The translations under genes were made by a program, and so were the position numbers. From Sclerurus mexicanus (Eukaryota; Chordata; Aves; Passeriformes; Furnariidae), in contig VWZF01005531.1 in assembly GCA_013396755.1 (NCBI GenBank), positions 478,328 to 542,327 of the forward strand: a stretch of 64,000 bases of DNA. The letters are read 5' to 3'. This document shows, piece by piece, positions 27,125-39,414 of the stretch. Below the pieces are notes generated by a model that was given only the letters and a program-made list of their open reading frames with translations, was not told the origin of the DNA and did no database searches. Position 1 is the stretch's first letter. Every line of letters starts with the position of its first letter.

Positions 27125-27560
27125 TCGCTGGTGTGGGAGGAAGGCAACAGGCGGTGCGGGTTAGATCCCTGCGAGCATCCCGGGATAATTAACACTCGTG
27201 GCAGCATCCCGGCGGGTCGGGATAATGGACAATCGCGACAGCGCTCCCAGCACCGCCCCCTGGCGGCGGCCGCCCCGCACAGCGGCTCCCTGGACCAGAC
27301 CGCTCCGAATTAACGCCCCGCGCCTCCGCCCGGTGGGAAGGAGGGGATGCTCCGACCTGCCGGGCTTGGTTCCTCGAAGCTCCCCTCCGAGTTTTTAAGC
27401 CTCTGGTGGCTGTCCAGGGGAAAGTCCTGGGAGAAATTCTGCGCTGGAAGGAGTGAACTCACGGGGTGCGCGCTGTGTAGAAGGGCGAGTTCTCATAAGG
27501 ATGCACGCGTGGGAACTGGTCTTTTAGCGAAAACGCGAGTTTTGCCTTTCTGTGCTGGGC
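27125..27560. promoter_or_regulatory. CpG island about 6 kb upstream of BMPER exon 1
   Basis: GC content and CpG density rise sharply against AT-rich flanks, with dense CpG from about 27170 to 27540 and GC-box-like CCGCCC stretches near 27325. It contains a CTCF-like core and a small internal duplication (GCATCCCGG followed by GGGATAAT, at 27175-27188 and 27203-27226). In birds such islands usually mark promoters or developmental regulatory elements (established). It might be an alternative or non-coding 5' exon of BMPER, a divergent lncRNA promoter or a distal element. No convincing splice donor was found inside. Confidence 0.65.
27251..27269 (-). promoter_or_regulatory. CTCF-like motif, minus orientation
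   Basis: CACCGCCCCCTGGCGGCGG closely matches the reverse complement of the CTCF consensus (GCGCCCCCTGGTGG-type): the CGCCCCCTGG-N-GG core is intact. It sits in the middle of the CpG island. It faces the plus-oriented motif at 11031, so the pair is convergent. The motif is seen; binding is inference. Confidence 0.45.
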
Positions 27561-30500
27561 AGGGGCAGCTGCTCTTCAGCTGTGTCCTGGCTGCAAGGAA
27601 CAAGCTTCCGTCACAATAAGCATAGGTTGCCTTTTGCGGGGACAGGGGGTGGGATAAATAACCTCTCCCTAGTACAGAGAGGGTCCGTCCTCATCTGTAA
27701 TCAATCAATGAATGGATCAATGAATCAATCCCCAATTACAGAATATTTCTTGAGTACTTGTTTGTTGTACTCGTCAGGCAGTAGAGCAACCAGGCAAAAT
27801 GCAGGCTTGGGTTTGTCTCACGAATTGCAAACAAAGCAGCACCTCATGTATGTCACTCTTGTGATTTCGTTAGCTCTTACCCTTTATCACACACAGCAGA
27901 TGTTCAAGGGTAAACGTAGCACACAAAAAAACCCCACAAATTAATTTTTATTCTCTCTGGAAGGCAAGCTATTTACAGCAGTGAAGGGACAGAAAGAAAT
28001 ACCAGTATATGCTGCTTTACTCTGTTTGCTTGGCCTGTGGCCTCTGGAATAGCATCTGCTGGGAATCCCGTCGTTAGGATGGCATCAGCACTTTTATTAT
28101 AATTTACTTTTTTTGTTGTTGTTTTAGCATTTTTGATATGGACTGTTACAGCAGTCCATTGTCTCCATATTGGATCCATATTTTCTGCTGCATACAAATA
28201 TTTTTCAGTTTGAGGTACTGCTGGCATTTGTATCCACTTTAGTTTATGCTGTTTGTTTGGTTTGCTTTTCTGTGAATACAGATGGTGAGGACAATTTTGA
28301 AGACTTTTGCAATGAGAAGTTCCCTTTTGTAAGGCTTTTTTTTGAGTTCTTAGAAAATATAATTTAAACAATAGAAGTATGTAAGTCTGACTGTGCCAGG
28401 ACATTCTACATTAACAAACTTTTAAAATGTTACTCATTATCTTTATCTTGCCACAAATAAATTAAATGCTTTGCATGTTCCAGGGGTTTATGGAAAACTG
28501 TCAAAATGATGAGTTGTTCGATAAAATTTATAAACATTTATTCAAGTAAGTCTCACTGTAACTTTTAGATATTTTCTTGTACTTTCTTTTTATTTAAAGA
28601 CTTTGACCATATGTCGTTTTAAATCCTCTTACAGTTTTAAACCCTCTTGGTGTGGTCTCCAGACCTCATTTACATGCATTTAAGTTTTTCTGAATATTTT
28701 GCAGTAGGGGAGCTTCGTCAGGAGCACCTCTTTGACATAATCAGGCCAGTCTCAAGGTTTGTTAAAATCATCTTCTAGAGGAAAAGTGGTCGTGCAGGAA
28801 ATACTTTGCTCTCACTGATGGACACTCTTAACTTTAAAACACGATTAAGCACTGAAAGGAATGAAGATGTGTAAGAATTTGAGAGGCTCAGTACTGAAGG
28901 GTGAACAGTAAACTCCCCTCTGCTCCCCTGCAGGAAAGTGCCATGTCTTCATCACAATCCTGTGAGTTACCACTGAGCTTCCCAATTGCTGTGTGCTGAT
29001 AATAAAACACTTTCCCAAATTACAGGTCTCTCTGCAAGAATTTTCAGGGTTGAAGCTTATCAGACCCACACCTCCAACTACAGCAAATGTGTGTGATCTT
29101 CTTTTGGATGGTGTAAGTTACTGGATGGAGAGTTATCTTTAGCAAGATGTTAAATAACAATAGAAATGTGTAAGCTTGATCTTGATATGTAAACAACTTT
29201 CAGTGACTTGTAAGTGTATAATTGTTTAGCAAGTCAGAACTGGAAACAGCAAGTTGTGCCAATTTACATAGCCTCCAATACAGTGTATATCTGGGTCATG
29301 TTTTCTTCTTTATGCTGAGAAGGCTCATAAATACAAAGGAACTGTATAAAAATAACATATAACAACACAAAAGTAATAAAAGCAGGGACACTCACCGTGC
29401 TGATGTATATGTAGCATGTTTATTGCACACTTTCTTGCATGGTAAGGATGACCTATGCCCAAGAATCAGAGGATAAAATTTCCCCCCAAGAAAGAAACTA
29501 CATGTGAATATAGCAATTCAGTGTCTCCCAACACTTCTGGAATAATTCCCTAGCCCACGAAGAATGGGCCTTCTAGTGATTTGGACTTGCCAGTAAAACA
29601 GATAATCATGAAGAAAGATGTGCCTGTGATCACTGTCTTCTTCACTGTTGCTATTGTTAACCATAAAGCTTGTTTTTCTTTTCAGGTGGGTGCTGGGTGA
29701 CCAGGTAATGTATGACATTCCCTTCTGGCTGCCCACTGGGAAAGCATCACTGCAGAAGGGGCCGACTTACATACAAAGTGGTAATTGTGAGCAGCTACGG
29801 CTCCATCAAGCAGGACGAGCCCAGGCTGACCAATAAACAGAAGTAATGAACATGTTCTTTCAATAACAGCTGATACTGTGTAATGCTTATACAAAAGAGA
29901 TAAGTGGTTTGGTGACATGACTTCTGTTTTAACTGGTGGCATACAACAAAGTCTCTGTGCATATCTGATAGCAGGACACCATTTTCAGCGTGACCCTCTG
30001 ATTTTGCTAAAATGACCACAGCTTTGAATGTTGCTTGGAGAAAATAAGTACCTCTTCAAACAGGGATGCAAAAGGGGAAAAAACCCTACACCTTGAAACT
30101 ATACTTGATGTGACATTACAACCAGAAAGGACGCTGACCTCTGCTAAGGCAGGCTTGGGAGAGAGGTAAAGGGAGAGATAAAAGGCAAGACAAACCCCAT
30201 AAGCTGCAGCACTGAGCGGGTGAAACTAAGGTGGGGGAGGATTAAGATGGGATATTTCCCCCCCAGGCTGGGTTTTACTTCACAAGAGATTTAAATGAGA
30301 GAGTGATCTTCCCCTGTGATATGTCGCTATTATCAATGTCAAGGAAGCAACAGAGGTTGCTGCTAACGATGAGCATCTCCCCTCTTGCCCGATGAGAGAG
30401 CAGATAGGGAACCAAGGCGCTGGGAGACTTGGAGGCAGCACCAGTCCTCAGCAGGCTCTTCCACTGAGCAGCTAACAGGCACTGAAGTGTGGAGTAGGCA

Positions 30501-32039
30501 CGGAACGGGGAGACAGAATCCCACCTCAGCAGGTGCTTCAAGCAAGGAGCGTGGGCAAATTCCCCACCCCAACACTGCTGCTACCACAGAAGAGGCATGG
30601 ACCCAGTGAGCTCACCCCATGGACAATGTTTTCGTGCTGCAGATGTTTCAGAGGTAAGTTATAGGCCTAAGCAGTGTGTTGAAGGTGCTTTAGTGATGAT
30701 CACACAGTTTTTTCTCCATGGGAAAAGGAAAATCCTGTAAAAAAATCTGTGCACATGGCTTTGTTACTGCCCTGCCTTAGGTATGATTTCATTAAGTATT
30801 TGTCTTAACTGAATGAGTTATGGCAGGGATTGACCGTGAAACTCAGTTGCTGTCGCCTCTTGTCTTCATTCTGTAATGGAGATCTTTATTTTTTGCATTT
30901 TTCAGACTGTTTTAACAAGATCCCTGCTGTTATTTGGATGCCTTGACTGTTATTTGATGCCCTCATTGTGATTTGTATGTTTCTCACACCGGGTGATGTT
31001 AATATTTAATGAATTTTAGACCAGCACAAAGAGGAGATTCGATGCACACAATGATATAAGTACTCTCCTGTGGTAGCTGTCACTTAAGAAATTATTAGGG
31101 TAGATTTATTTTTCCTACGGCTGTTGCTTTTGAAGGGCTGTGGCTACACTGGAATTAAAAAAGAGTAACCACTGATTACAGATAGAGAACTAAGAAAAAG
31201 CCAGTTGGCCAGAAGATTCCGTACATCTTTCCAATGGAAAAAACACTTGGACATGTGAAAATCTATTCTGGAGTCGTGCATAATAATATGTACCTCTATG
31301 GGGTCATCTCTGTCTAAAATGCATGGACATGTGAAGATATTTCCCAGAAAAAAAAAAAAATCCAGGCTACATGCATTGTATTTATATTCTGAGTTTGTTA
31401 GGTATTCTAAACAGCATGGAGCAACTTTGGTACCTCAGTTGCATTTTTATGGAATACAAAATCCTCTTAATGGCAACTGAATTACCCTATGTGCCTGTGC
31501 ACCTTTAACCTGTACAGATTGAAAGTGGAAGTAAAAAATAAGTTTTCTTTTCTCAGAGAGAGATTTTGCTAGTGTTGTCTACAAAGTGATCGGTGTCAGT
31601 TTTCTGTAGTCACTCCCATAGGTGCAATTTCAGCTATTTTAGGACTTTTGTGCCCTACCTAAAGGCAGGTAACAAGCTGAGTTGGAAATGAGGTGTACAA
31701 GTTTTTTAGAACAAAGATGTAGGATTTCAGAGGTTTTGGCTTTTGAGTTTTATTCTTAAAATGGTCATGCAAATCTAGTTGTCTTGCGCCTTACTGGGAA
31801 GTAAAATGTATTTGAAGTAGTCCTGTATATTACCAGCCTGCCCTGCACCTGATTAGCCATTACTGAAGGCGTTTTGAACCAGCAGCTCACATGCACCCCC
31901 CGAAGAAATAAAGTAAGAACGTGTAGAACTCTGGAAACATATTTCAGCTTGTTTTCAGACTAGTTTATTTCAGAGAGTGTTCACTTCCCCAAATGAAACC
32001 CCACAGTTTGAAGGAAATCTGTTTGTAAAACAGGCTCGG
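27561..32039. other. Intergenic DNA between CpG island and BMPER 5' region
   Basis: No exon, RNA gene or recognised mobile element was found. Open frames are short and unlike known families. Apart from an AATC/AATG-type short repeat near 27.7 kb and a few A/T runs, I see nothing in it. Confidence 0.6.
27699..27730. repeat. Degenerate (ATCA/ATGA)n tract
   Basis: An interrupted tetramer tract of ATCA and ATGA units around TCAATCAATGAATGGATCAA. Short and imperfect. Confidence 0.7.
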
Positions 32040-32224
32040 GAAGATGTGCCACACAAAACCCTCCTGCCACACACCCCAAGTGTCATCCCGCCCGGACCTC
32101 GCGTCTGTTTCTGAGCGCAAAAGCTGCGTGTCGGTGATGCCTCTCGCTAGCACTGCCCGTGGTTACACCCGCGATGGCAAAGCGTGGACCTGCAAAGGGC
32201 AAGTGTTAAGGAGGAGCTGCCCAA

Positions 32225-32480
32225 GGGGGAGCGACGGACCCGCAGGGTTCGGGGAGGGAGAGCGCGAGCCCCGGGCTGAGCCCAAACCCCGATGGGCACA
32301 GGGAGGGCCGGGGACAGCGGTCCCGGGGAGCGTCCGGCTGCGGGGGCTGGAGCTGCGGGAGCTGAAGTGTGGGAGCTGAAGTTGTGGGGCGGGAGCTGCG
32401 GGAGCTGCGGGAGCTGAAGTTGTGGGGCTGCAGCTGCGGGAGCTGCGGGAGCTGGAGGTGCGGGGCTGCAGCTGCGGGAG
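32225..32480. repeat. 256-base duplicated block, first copy, with minisatellite
   Basis: This block is repeated base for base at 32482-32737, with only a single N (32481) between the copies. Its 3' half, from about 32337, is a degenerate minisatellite built from GGAGCTGCG-like 9-mers mixed with GAAGTTGTGGGG and TGCAGCTGCGG variants. The first copy is continuous with unique upstream sequence, so it is probably the genuine one. Confidence 0.95.
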
Positions 32481-32481
32481 N

Positions 32482-32737
32482 GGGGGAGCGACGGACCCGC
32501 AGGGTTCGGGGAGGGAGAGCGCGAGCCCCGGGCTGAGCCCAAACCCCGATGGGCACAGGGAGGGCCGGGGACAGCGGTCCCGGGGAGCGTCCGGCTGCGG
32601 GGGCTGGAGCTGCGGGAGCTGAAGTGTGGGAGCTGAAGTTGTGGGGCGGGAGCTGCGGGAGCTGCGGGAGCTGAAGTTGTGGGGCTGCAGCTGCGGGAGC
32701 TGCGGGAGCTGGAGGTGCGGGGCTGCAGCTGCGGGAG
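32482..32737. repeat. 256-base duplicated block, second copy, ends at gap
   Basis: Identical to 32225-32480 over all 256 bases. It begins directly after a lone N and ends directly at the long N run, and both copies end on the same base. An exact repeat bounded by Ns on both sides is the usual mark of a contig end placed twice by scaffolding or gap filling. A true recent tandem duplication is less likely but cannot be excluded from the sequence alone. Confidence 0.95.
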
Positions 32738-33441
32738 NNNNNNNNNNNNNNNNNNNNNNNNNNNNNNNNNNNNNNNNNNNNNNNNNNNNNNNNNNNNNNN
32801 NNNNNNNNNNNNNNNNNNNNNNNNNNNNNNNNNNNNNNNNNNNNNNNNNNNNNNNNNNNNNNNNNNNNNNNNNNNNNNNNNNNNNNNNNNNNNNNNNNNN
32901 NNNNNNNNNNNNNNNNNNNNNNNNNNNNNNNNNNNNNNNNNNNNNNNNNNNNNNNNNNNNNNNNNNNNNNNNNNNNNNNNNNNNNNNNNNNNNNNNNNNN
33001 NNNNNNNNNNNNNNNNNNNNNNNNNNNNNNNNNNNNNNNNNNNNNNNNNNNNNNNNNNNNNNNNNNNNNNNNNNNNNNNNNNNNNNNNNNNNNNNNNNNN
33101 NNNNNNNNNNNNNNNNNNNNNNNNNNNNNNNNNNNNNNNNNNNNNNNNNNNNNNNNNNNNNNNNNNNNNNNNNNNNNNNNNNNNNNNNNNNNNNNNNNNN
33201 NNNNNNNNNNNNNNNNNNNNNNNNNNNNNNNNNNNNNNNNNNNNNNNNNNNNNNNNNNNNNNNNNNNNNNNNNNNNNNNNNNNNNNNNNNNNNNNNNNNN
33301 NNNNNNNNNNNNNNNNNNNNNNNNNNNNNNNNNNNNNNNNNNNNNNNNNNNNNNNNNNNNNNNNNNNNNNNNNNNNNNNNNNNNNNNNNNNNNNNNNNNN
33401 NNNNNNNNNNNNNNNNNNNNNNNNNNNNNNNNNNNNNNNNN
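32738..33441. other. Assembly gap, 704 Ns
   Basis: An uninterrupted run of N separates the GC-rich minisatellite from the BMPER signal-peptide exon. It hides the BMPER start codon and probably the transcription start. Long open frames reported across it on both strands are artefacts of translating Ns. The true gap length may differ. Confidence 0.99.
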
Positions 33442-33521
33442 AGGGGGCTGTCCGGCCGCCACCCTGCTGCTGCTGGGCGTCCTGTGGCTGCCCGGGGCGC
33501 CGGGCTCCTCCCTGCTCACAG
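33442..33521 (+). CDS. BMPER: BMPER exon with signal peptide (5' end lost in gap)
   Basis: BMPER is a secreted extracellular regulator that binds BMPs through VWC domains and modulates BMP signalling in vascular, skeletal and kidney development. The visible bases encode GGCPAATLLLLGVLWLPGAP then GSSLLT plus the first base of the next codon. The hydrophobic leucine-rich core followed by small residues is a signal peptide with its likely cleavage region. The exon ends at a consensus donor (ACAG then GTACGG at 33522) in phase 1, and joins in frame to the next exon to give LLTG-SVAKC, the arrangement expected for BMPER. The initiator Met and N-region are in the gap. Identity rests mainly on the continuous splice into the well-conserved second exon. 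The exon is very GC-rich. Confidence 0.85.
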
Positions 33522-34430
<909 letters not shown>

Positions 34431-36593
34431 TAGTAAGAATGTTCAGACCTCTACTAAATGTAACTGCACAGAGCAGGGAACGTTCCACACAATCAAATCT
34501 TGGGTGCCTCTGTTGCCTTAATGTAACACAAGGTTATCTCAGAGCTGAGCTAATGGAAAGTAACCCAATCCTTGATCTGGCAATCATTTCTTAGACTTTA
34601 AAACTCGGGTGCAAAGTTGGACATGACTTTAATATGACATTGTGAAACCATGTTTGCTGTGTGAATCTGGGGGAGAACTCTTTTCAACCAGAGTTCGGTG
34701 GTGCACCCAGAAGCCTTTGCTTGTAGCCTGGCAAAGAGAATGAAAGGTAAGGTTTGGGCTCCCATGTGCTCAGTGCCACTCACCAGTGGGTGAGGAGCTC
34801 CACGAGGGCGCTGGGCAAAGGCTGCAGCGTGACTGTCCGTGCTGCAATGATGACAGTGAAAGTGCAAGTGGTGCTCTCGTCAGAGTGCTGTGTTCCACAG
34901 CTGACACAGCCCGCTGGGCTGGGAATTCAGTGGTTAATAGTGTTGCTAGCTGGTACACGTTTTGGGGAGAAACATTCTGTTTCCTTGTCGCTCTACTTCG
35001 GAGTTAAGTGTTTTTGGGAGCAGTTCAGTTGGAAAAGCCAAGGCTTAGGAGTTGTTGTAAAACAGTTGTTCTAAATCAAACTTATTATGATATATTTGAA
35101 AGAACACCATAAACCTTAGTTTGCTGTTGAATGCAAAGAAAAGTATAACTAGAAAGCTCTATGTTTTACGTTTTGGAATTTTGTTGTAGCTGAATGTACA
35201 GAATGTGTTTTACTTTACGATTGAAATATCAACACACCCTCTTCCCCTCTTGTATTATGGCTATTAATGTTATTATAAGTCTATAAAGGACGTAAAGAAT
35301 TGTTTCAGACTGCCTTTTAGAAGGTAATTTTGGCAACTGTAGAACCAAGATCATCTTGAGCCACCTGAGGTTGATGTATATTGCTGCACTGAGTTCAGTA
35401 GATTTTAAGTGAGACTTATTGATAACTTGTTAGATAATACTGATAAAGAATATGTTAAATACATTATTGATTCTTCTGAGTAGAAGGGGGATGGGAAAAA
35501 GAGGAGCATGGGATGTGGCGAGTAAAGAACTCAAAGGGAAAACAAAAAAGAGACAAAGCTGTGTTTTATCATGGATCACCTTCCCAGATATGTCTGCCAC
35601 CACTTTTGCTAATGGAAGCTGGTGTTAACCAGCGAGGAAGCGATTTATCTGTGAAGGAGCAGAAGTTCAGTCTTGGGCATCAGGGCAATAATGCATGAGG
35701 GTGAAATACTTATATTTATAGATCTCTCTAGACCTTGGCTTTGTTAAATCAATGAGCACCCTTTTAGTGCATGACTGTGAAGAACTGCAAAAAGCACTGG
35801 ATGTAAGAACTCTAAATCCCTGTGGTTTGCAGGGCTTGCTTCAGTGAAATGGCAACTAAGGGCATTTGGCTCCATTCTGTGCCAGGAGAACACTACATTT
35901 TATTAAGTGTACAGATGCCCAGTGTGTTACTGAAGTTACCTGCTCTGGCTATGCTGCGTTTTATTTCAGCCAAAGGATAAATGTGATCTCTGTTTCTTGA
36001 GTTGGAAGCTGGCAGACTTGGTAGAGGAGAAGGAAACCAGTCTGGAGATACTGACTTTGAGCATTAACTTATTGGACAGCCTGTTGCTGAAATCTTTGTT
36101 CAGGCCTGCTCCAAGGGAAAAGATCTGTTTTAAGAGGTCTGGGGAGAACAGAAACAAAAGAAACAATGGTGTGATTTGTGACTGGGGGAGGAGGGAAGAG
36201 AGAACCAGGTTGCCTTACATCCAGCTAGAAATATTGATTGTTTAATAGCAATTCAGTGAAGAAGTTTCTCTGGAAGACCGATCATACTCTTCAAGGGCAC
36301 ACCTGATGGATGTTCATATTGTAAGAAGCGAGCAACTAAAAAGAGAACTCAATCAGCTGTTACAGGAAGGAAATGATTGCTGTGTAGGAGAGGACAGAAA
36401 ATTCAACAGAAGGCACTTGTGTTAAAAACACCAGTAAAGTGAGTAACTGAAACAGTAGATTGGATTATGGCAGGTCTTCCCTAGTGGTGATGTGCTTCCA
36501 TGACTACTAGGTGCTGTAAATGACTGTACAAGTTATGGAAATCTGAACAGCTCTGGGATGAACAGGAATATCTAAATAAATCTGCATGTCCCA

Positions 36594-36756
36594 TCTCTGG
36601 TGGAATATCCGAATAACTCTGTCAGTGTCCAAGGCCAGGTTGGACAGGGCCCTGAACAACCTGATCTAGTGGGTGGCATCCTTGCCCATGGTAGGGGATT
36701 TGGAACTATATGATCTTTAAGGTCCCTTCCATCCCAAACCATTTTATGATTCTGTA
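36594..36756 (+). mobile_element. CR1 LINE 3' end, sense
   Basis: Starting near TCTCTGGTGGAATATC, the stretch contains GTCCAAGGCCAGGTTGGACA, then GGCCCTGAACAACCTGATCT, GCCCATGGTAGGGGATTTGG and TGATCTTTAAGGTCCCTTCC, and ends in TTTTATGATTCTGTA. These blocks, in this order, form the conserved CR1 3' region and tail. It is inserted in the same orientation as BMPER and is 5'-truncated. Confidence 0.93.
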
Positions 36757-39390
36757 AATTCCCTTCCAGGACTTTCCACACCTCAAAGAATGAAGGAAGA
36801 CAGAATTGAAATGTGGAAATGATTCATCCAGTGTTTGACAAAGCTTACCCTGCAGACTGTGTCCTGTGGAACATGGGGAAAGAGGGAGTCAGCAGTCTCC
36901 AACTTACTTTCTCTTAACAGGCTAAATTATTTGGGAGGGTAGAGCAACAGGTAGTACGCCAGGAGAAAGTGTGGTAAAAATTAAAAGCTCATAGGTCATG
37001 AGTAAGTTGCAATAATGCAACAAAGACTGCAAAGAGCAATTACAAAATTGATTCCTTATACACTACTGAGAAGTCTTGGTAGGAAGATGAAAACCAGAAG
37101 TTGTCTTTTCTCAAAGGCTAGTGAGGACAGGGCGGACAGATCTTCATTGTGGGAACGTGAACAGAAGCAATGTAGATAGAGCACAGACTGGTGACTGGGG
37201 ACACTGCTTTGGTAGAAGCTTCTAGCTCTTGTTTTAGAGTGTTATTAATAACACAAACCCTTGAGTCTTGAGTACAAGAGTGACACTGGTGGGGATCTCC
37301 AAGACACAGCCAAGTTTGTCTCCCAAACAAGATTAGTTCATTCTTGAGCATCTGCTGCAGCATGTGGAAAGAGAAGCTGTGGTGATACAGGAATTCGGAC
37401 TGAGGGTCCTTTGCCAGAGATTTCATGTAGTAAGTCATTCACTTCTAAAATATAGGTAAAGCTTTTTTAATAAAAATGTACTGCATGCACCATGAGGTAA
37501 CTTTGGACTTTGCTTTGGACTTCCCTGCTTGTCAAAATGAAAGGTGATGGACTGCAGGGAACAGCACTGATGCTTGCCCTTAATATAAAGACACAGCTAA
37601 GAGGGGTGTGTAGGTGTCTGTGTGTACCTGTTCACTGTAATGCTCTGTATGCAAGAACTACCATCTCAACAAGCCACTGCAGGTAAAATCTAAAGTTCCC
37701 TAATTTGCAATTTATGTGCCTCTACTTAATGGTCTTAATAATGCCCATAAAAATGGCAATTTTTAATATCTGTAAGAAATAATATGAATGTGAGCTTTTA
37801 CAATTACCACACTTTAGCGATGGTATAGACATGGGTGAATTTGATCTCCAAAGAACTGGTCATTAATTACAGCTGACTGCAAGAAATGGCCATTTTAATT
37901 CTTTCTTTTTAGAGAAAAACATCAAAGTCAAAGACAGGCTGTGCTTTATCCACAAGGAATTTCTTGTAGGACCGTGATGAAAGCTCAGGTCTCCTAACTC
38001 CTAGTCTAATGTTTGGCTACAGAACCATCCCTTTCTTACAGCACGCACTTCCACTTTACAAGTGGACAGTCTGAATATACTCATTTTCCTTTGTGTCTCT
38101 CTGACAATGGCAGGCTGTACAGATTCCAGGGTTTTGGTGTGTCTGCTCTCATGAGCTTGTTCTGAGCCATGGATGGGCAAAAGACAAATTAAAGCTGACT
38201 TTGTAATCAAGGGGTTTTGGGAAGTATGATTTATGACTTACTTTTGCTATTGGCAAAATGCTGCTAGAGCTCGCGTGCCTTGGTGTTGTGCCCACTTCCA
38301 CTCTGAATGTCTGCGGTTCCGCATCTCCGAGGAGATACGCTGTCTCCGGAAAGCTAAAATACCACCTCACTCTCCCTAGGATTTGAGGTGCTGGAATAGG
38401 GCAGGGAAGGCTGAAGGCAGCTGAAAGGACCTGCTTTCAAATGCGTTCACCTTGTGTGTTGTTAAACACAGAGAAAGTACTTGGAGCTAATGAGTAAAAC
38501 AGATAATACAGGAGCTGCACTGGAAAATTGTTTTCCTGCAAGATAGGTCGTGTAATAACTGCAGGACAACTTACTTGGGAAATGCCACAGCTGAGTGCCC
38601 CACAAAACCTGTGTTTGTAGCTGAAGGCTTTTCTGATGAGAGGATGGGAAATGCTCTCAGCTGCAACAGGCTCTGTATCAGATGAAGGTAAACATGTAAA
38701 CATCTGAAAGGAATGTGATGGATGTGATGGGCAGCAACAAAGACTAAGTCAACCAACTCTGTGAAATAAAAATATTGTCAAAAAGGGGAACTATTATTTC
38801 AGATAATGGTGTGGCCTTTGAGAGTACCAAAAAAAAAAAATAGGTAGAAAACGTGATTGTGACATTCTGTTATGCTTAATGGTCAATAGTAAAAGAATCT
38901 GATGTCCTGCTGGCTTCTGAAAATCCAAGTAGTGAACCTGGGGATTACGAAGCTTTGTCTGAATTTGAATCTGAAATGCGACTAACAGAATATTGGGGGA
39001 ACTTTTGATTAGATTTCTTTTATACGGGTGTCAGCAATTAAAACAGGCATGGAATATTTAAATTCAACTCTGGTTCAAGTACGGTAAATGATCAAATACA
39101 GCAGAGTTTTTGTTGGTCCAGCTTTTTGGCTGGAAGGTATCTAAAACTCAAAATAGAAGTAAGCTCACACCTGATATTATGGCGTTTGCTTTCAAGAAAT
39201 ATACGCTTCAACATACGCATGGAAAAGACATAAAAATGCTCCAGCCCGTCGGAAATAGGTGAAATGAGAACCTGTGCATAATTATAGGATGGGAATGTAA
39301 AAAGACCACAGAACTAACTTAGCCTGAGTTAAACTTCTGAGTGCTGAGTTTTCTGAAGGTGAGGTGAGCTCAGCAGTGACAACGATGACA

Positions 39391-39414
39391 GGAGGTGGTG
39401 CTGGTGGTGGTGTG
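39391..39414. repeat. (GGT)n-like trinucleotide tract
   Basis: GGAGGTGGTGCTGGTGGTGG-type short imperfect triplet repeat. It gives glycine-rich open frames that carry no meaning. Confidence 0.6.

Larger units (their letters stand above)
32040..32737 (+). promoter_or_regulatory. BMPER: GC-rich BMPER 5' region / CpG island, broken by gap
   Basis: GC content climbs from about 32040 and becomes extreme after 32200, with many CpGs. It runs up to the N gap that precedes the signal-peptide exon, and CpG-rich sequence resumes after the gap to about 33660. This is the expected position of the BMPER promoter and 5'UTR. No TATA box or start codon in frame with exon 1 can be assigned, because the decisive bases are in the gap and part of the visible sequence is a suspect duplication. 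Confidence 0.6.

Noticed and set aside
29688..29710. Mini-exon between a TTTTCTTTTCAG acceptor-like and a GTAATG donor-like site
   Set aside because: The enclosed sequence is only about 17 bases, and nothing links it to a transcript.
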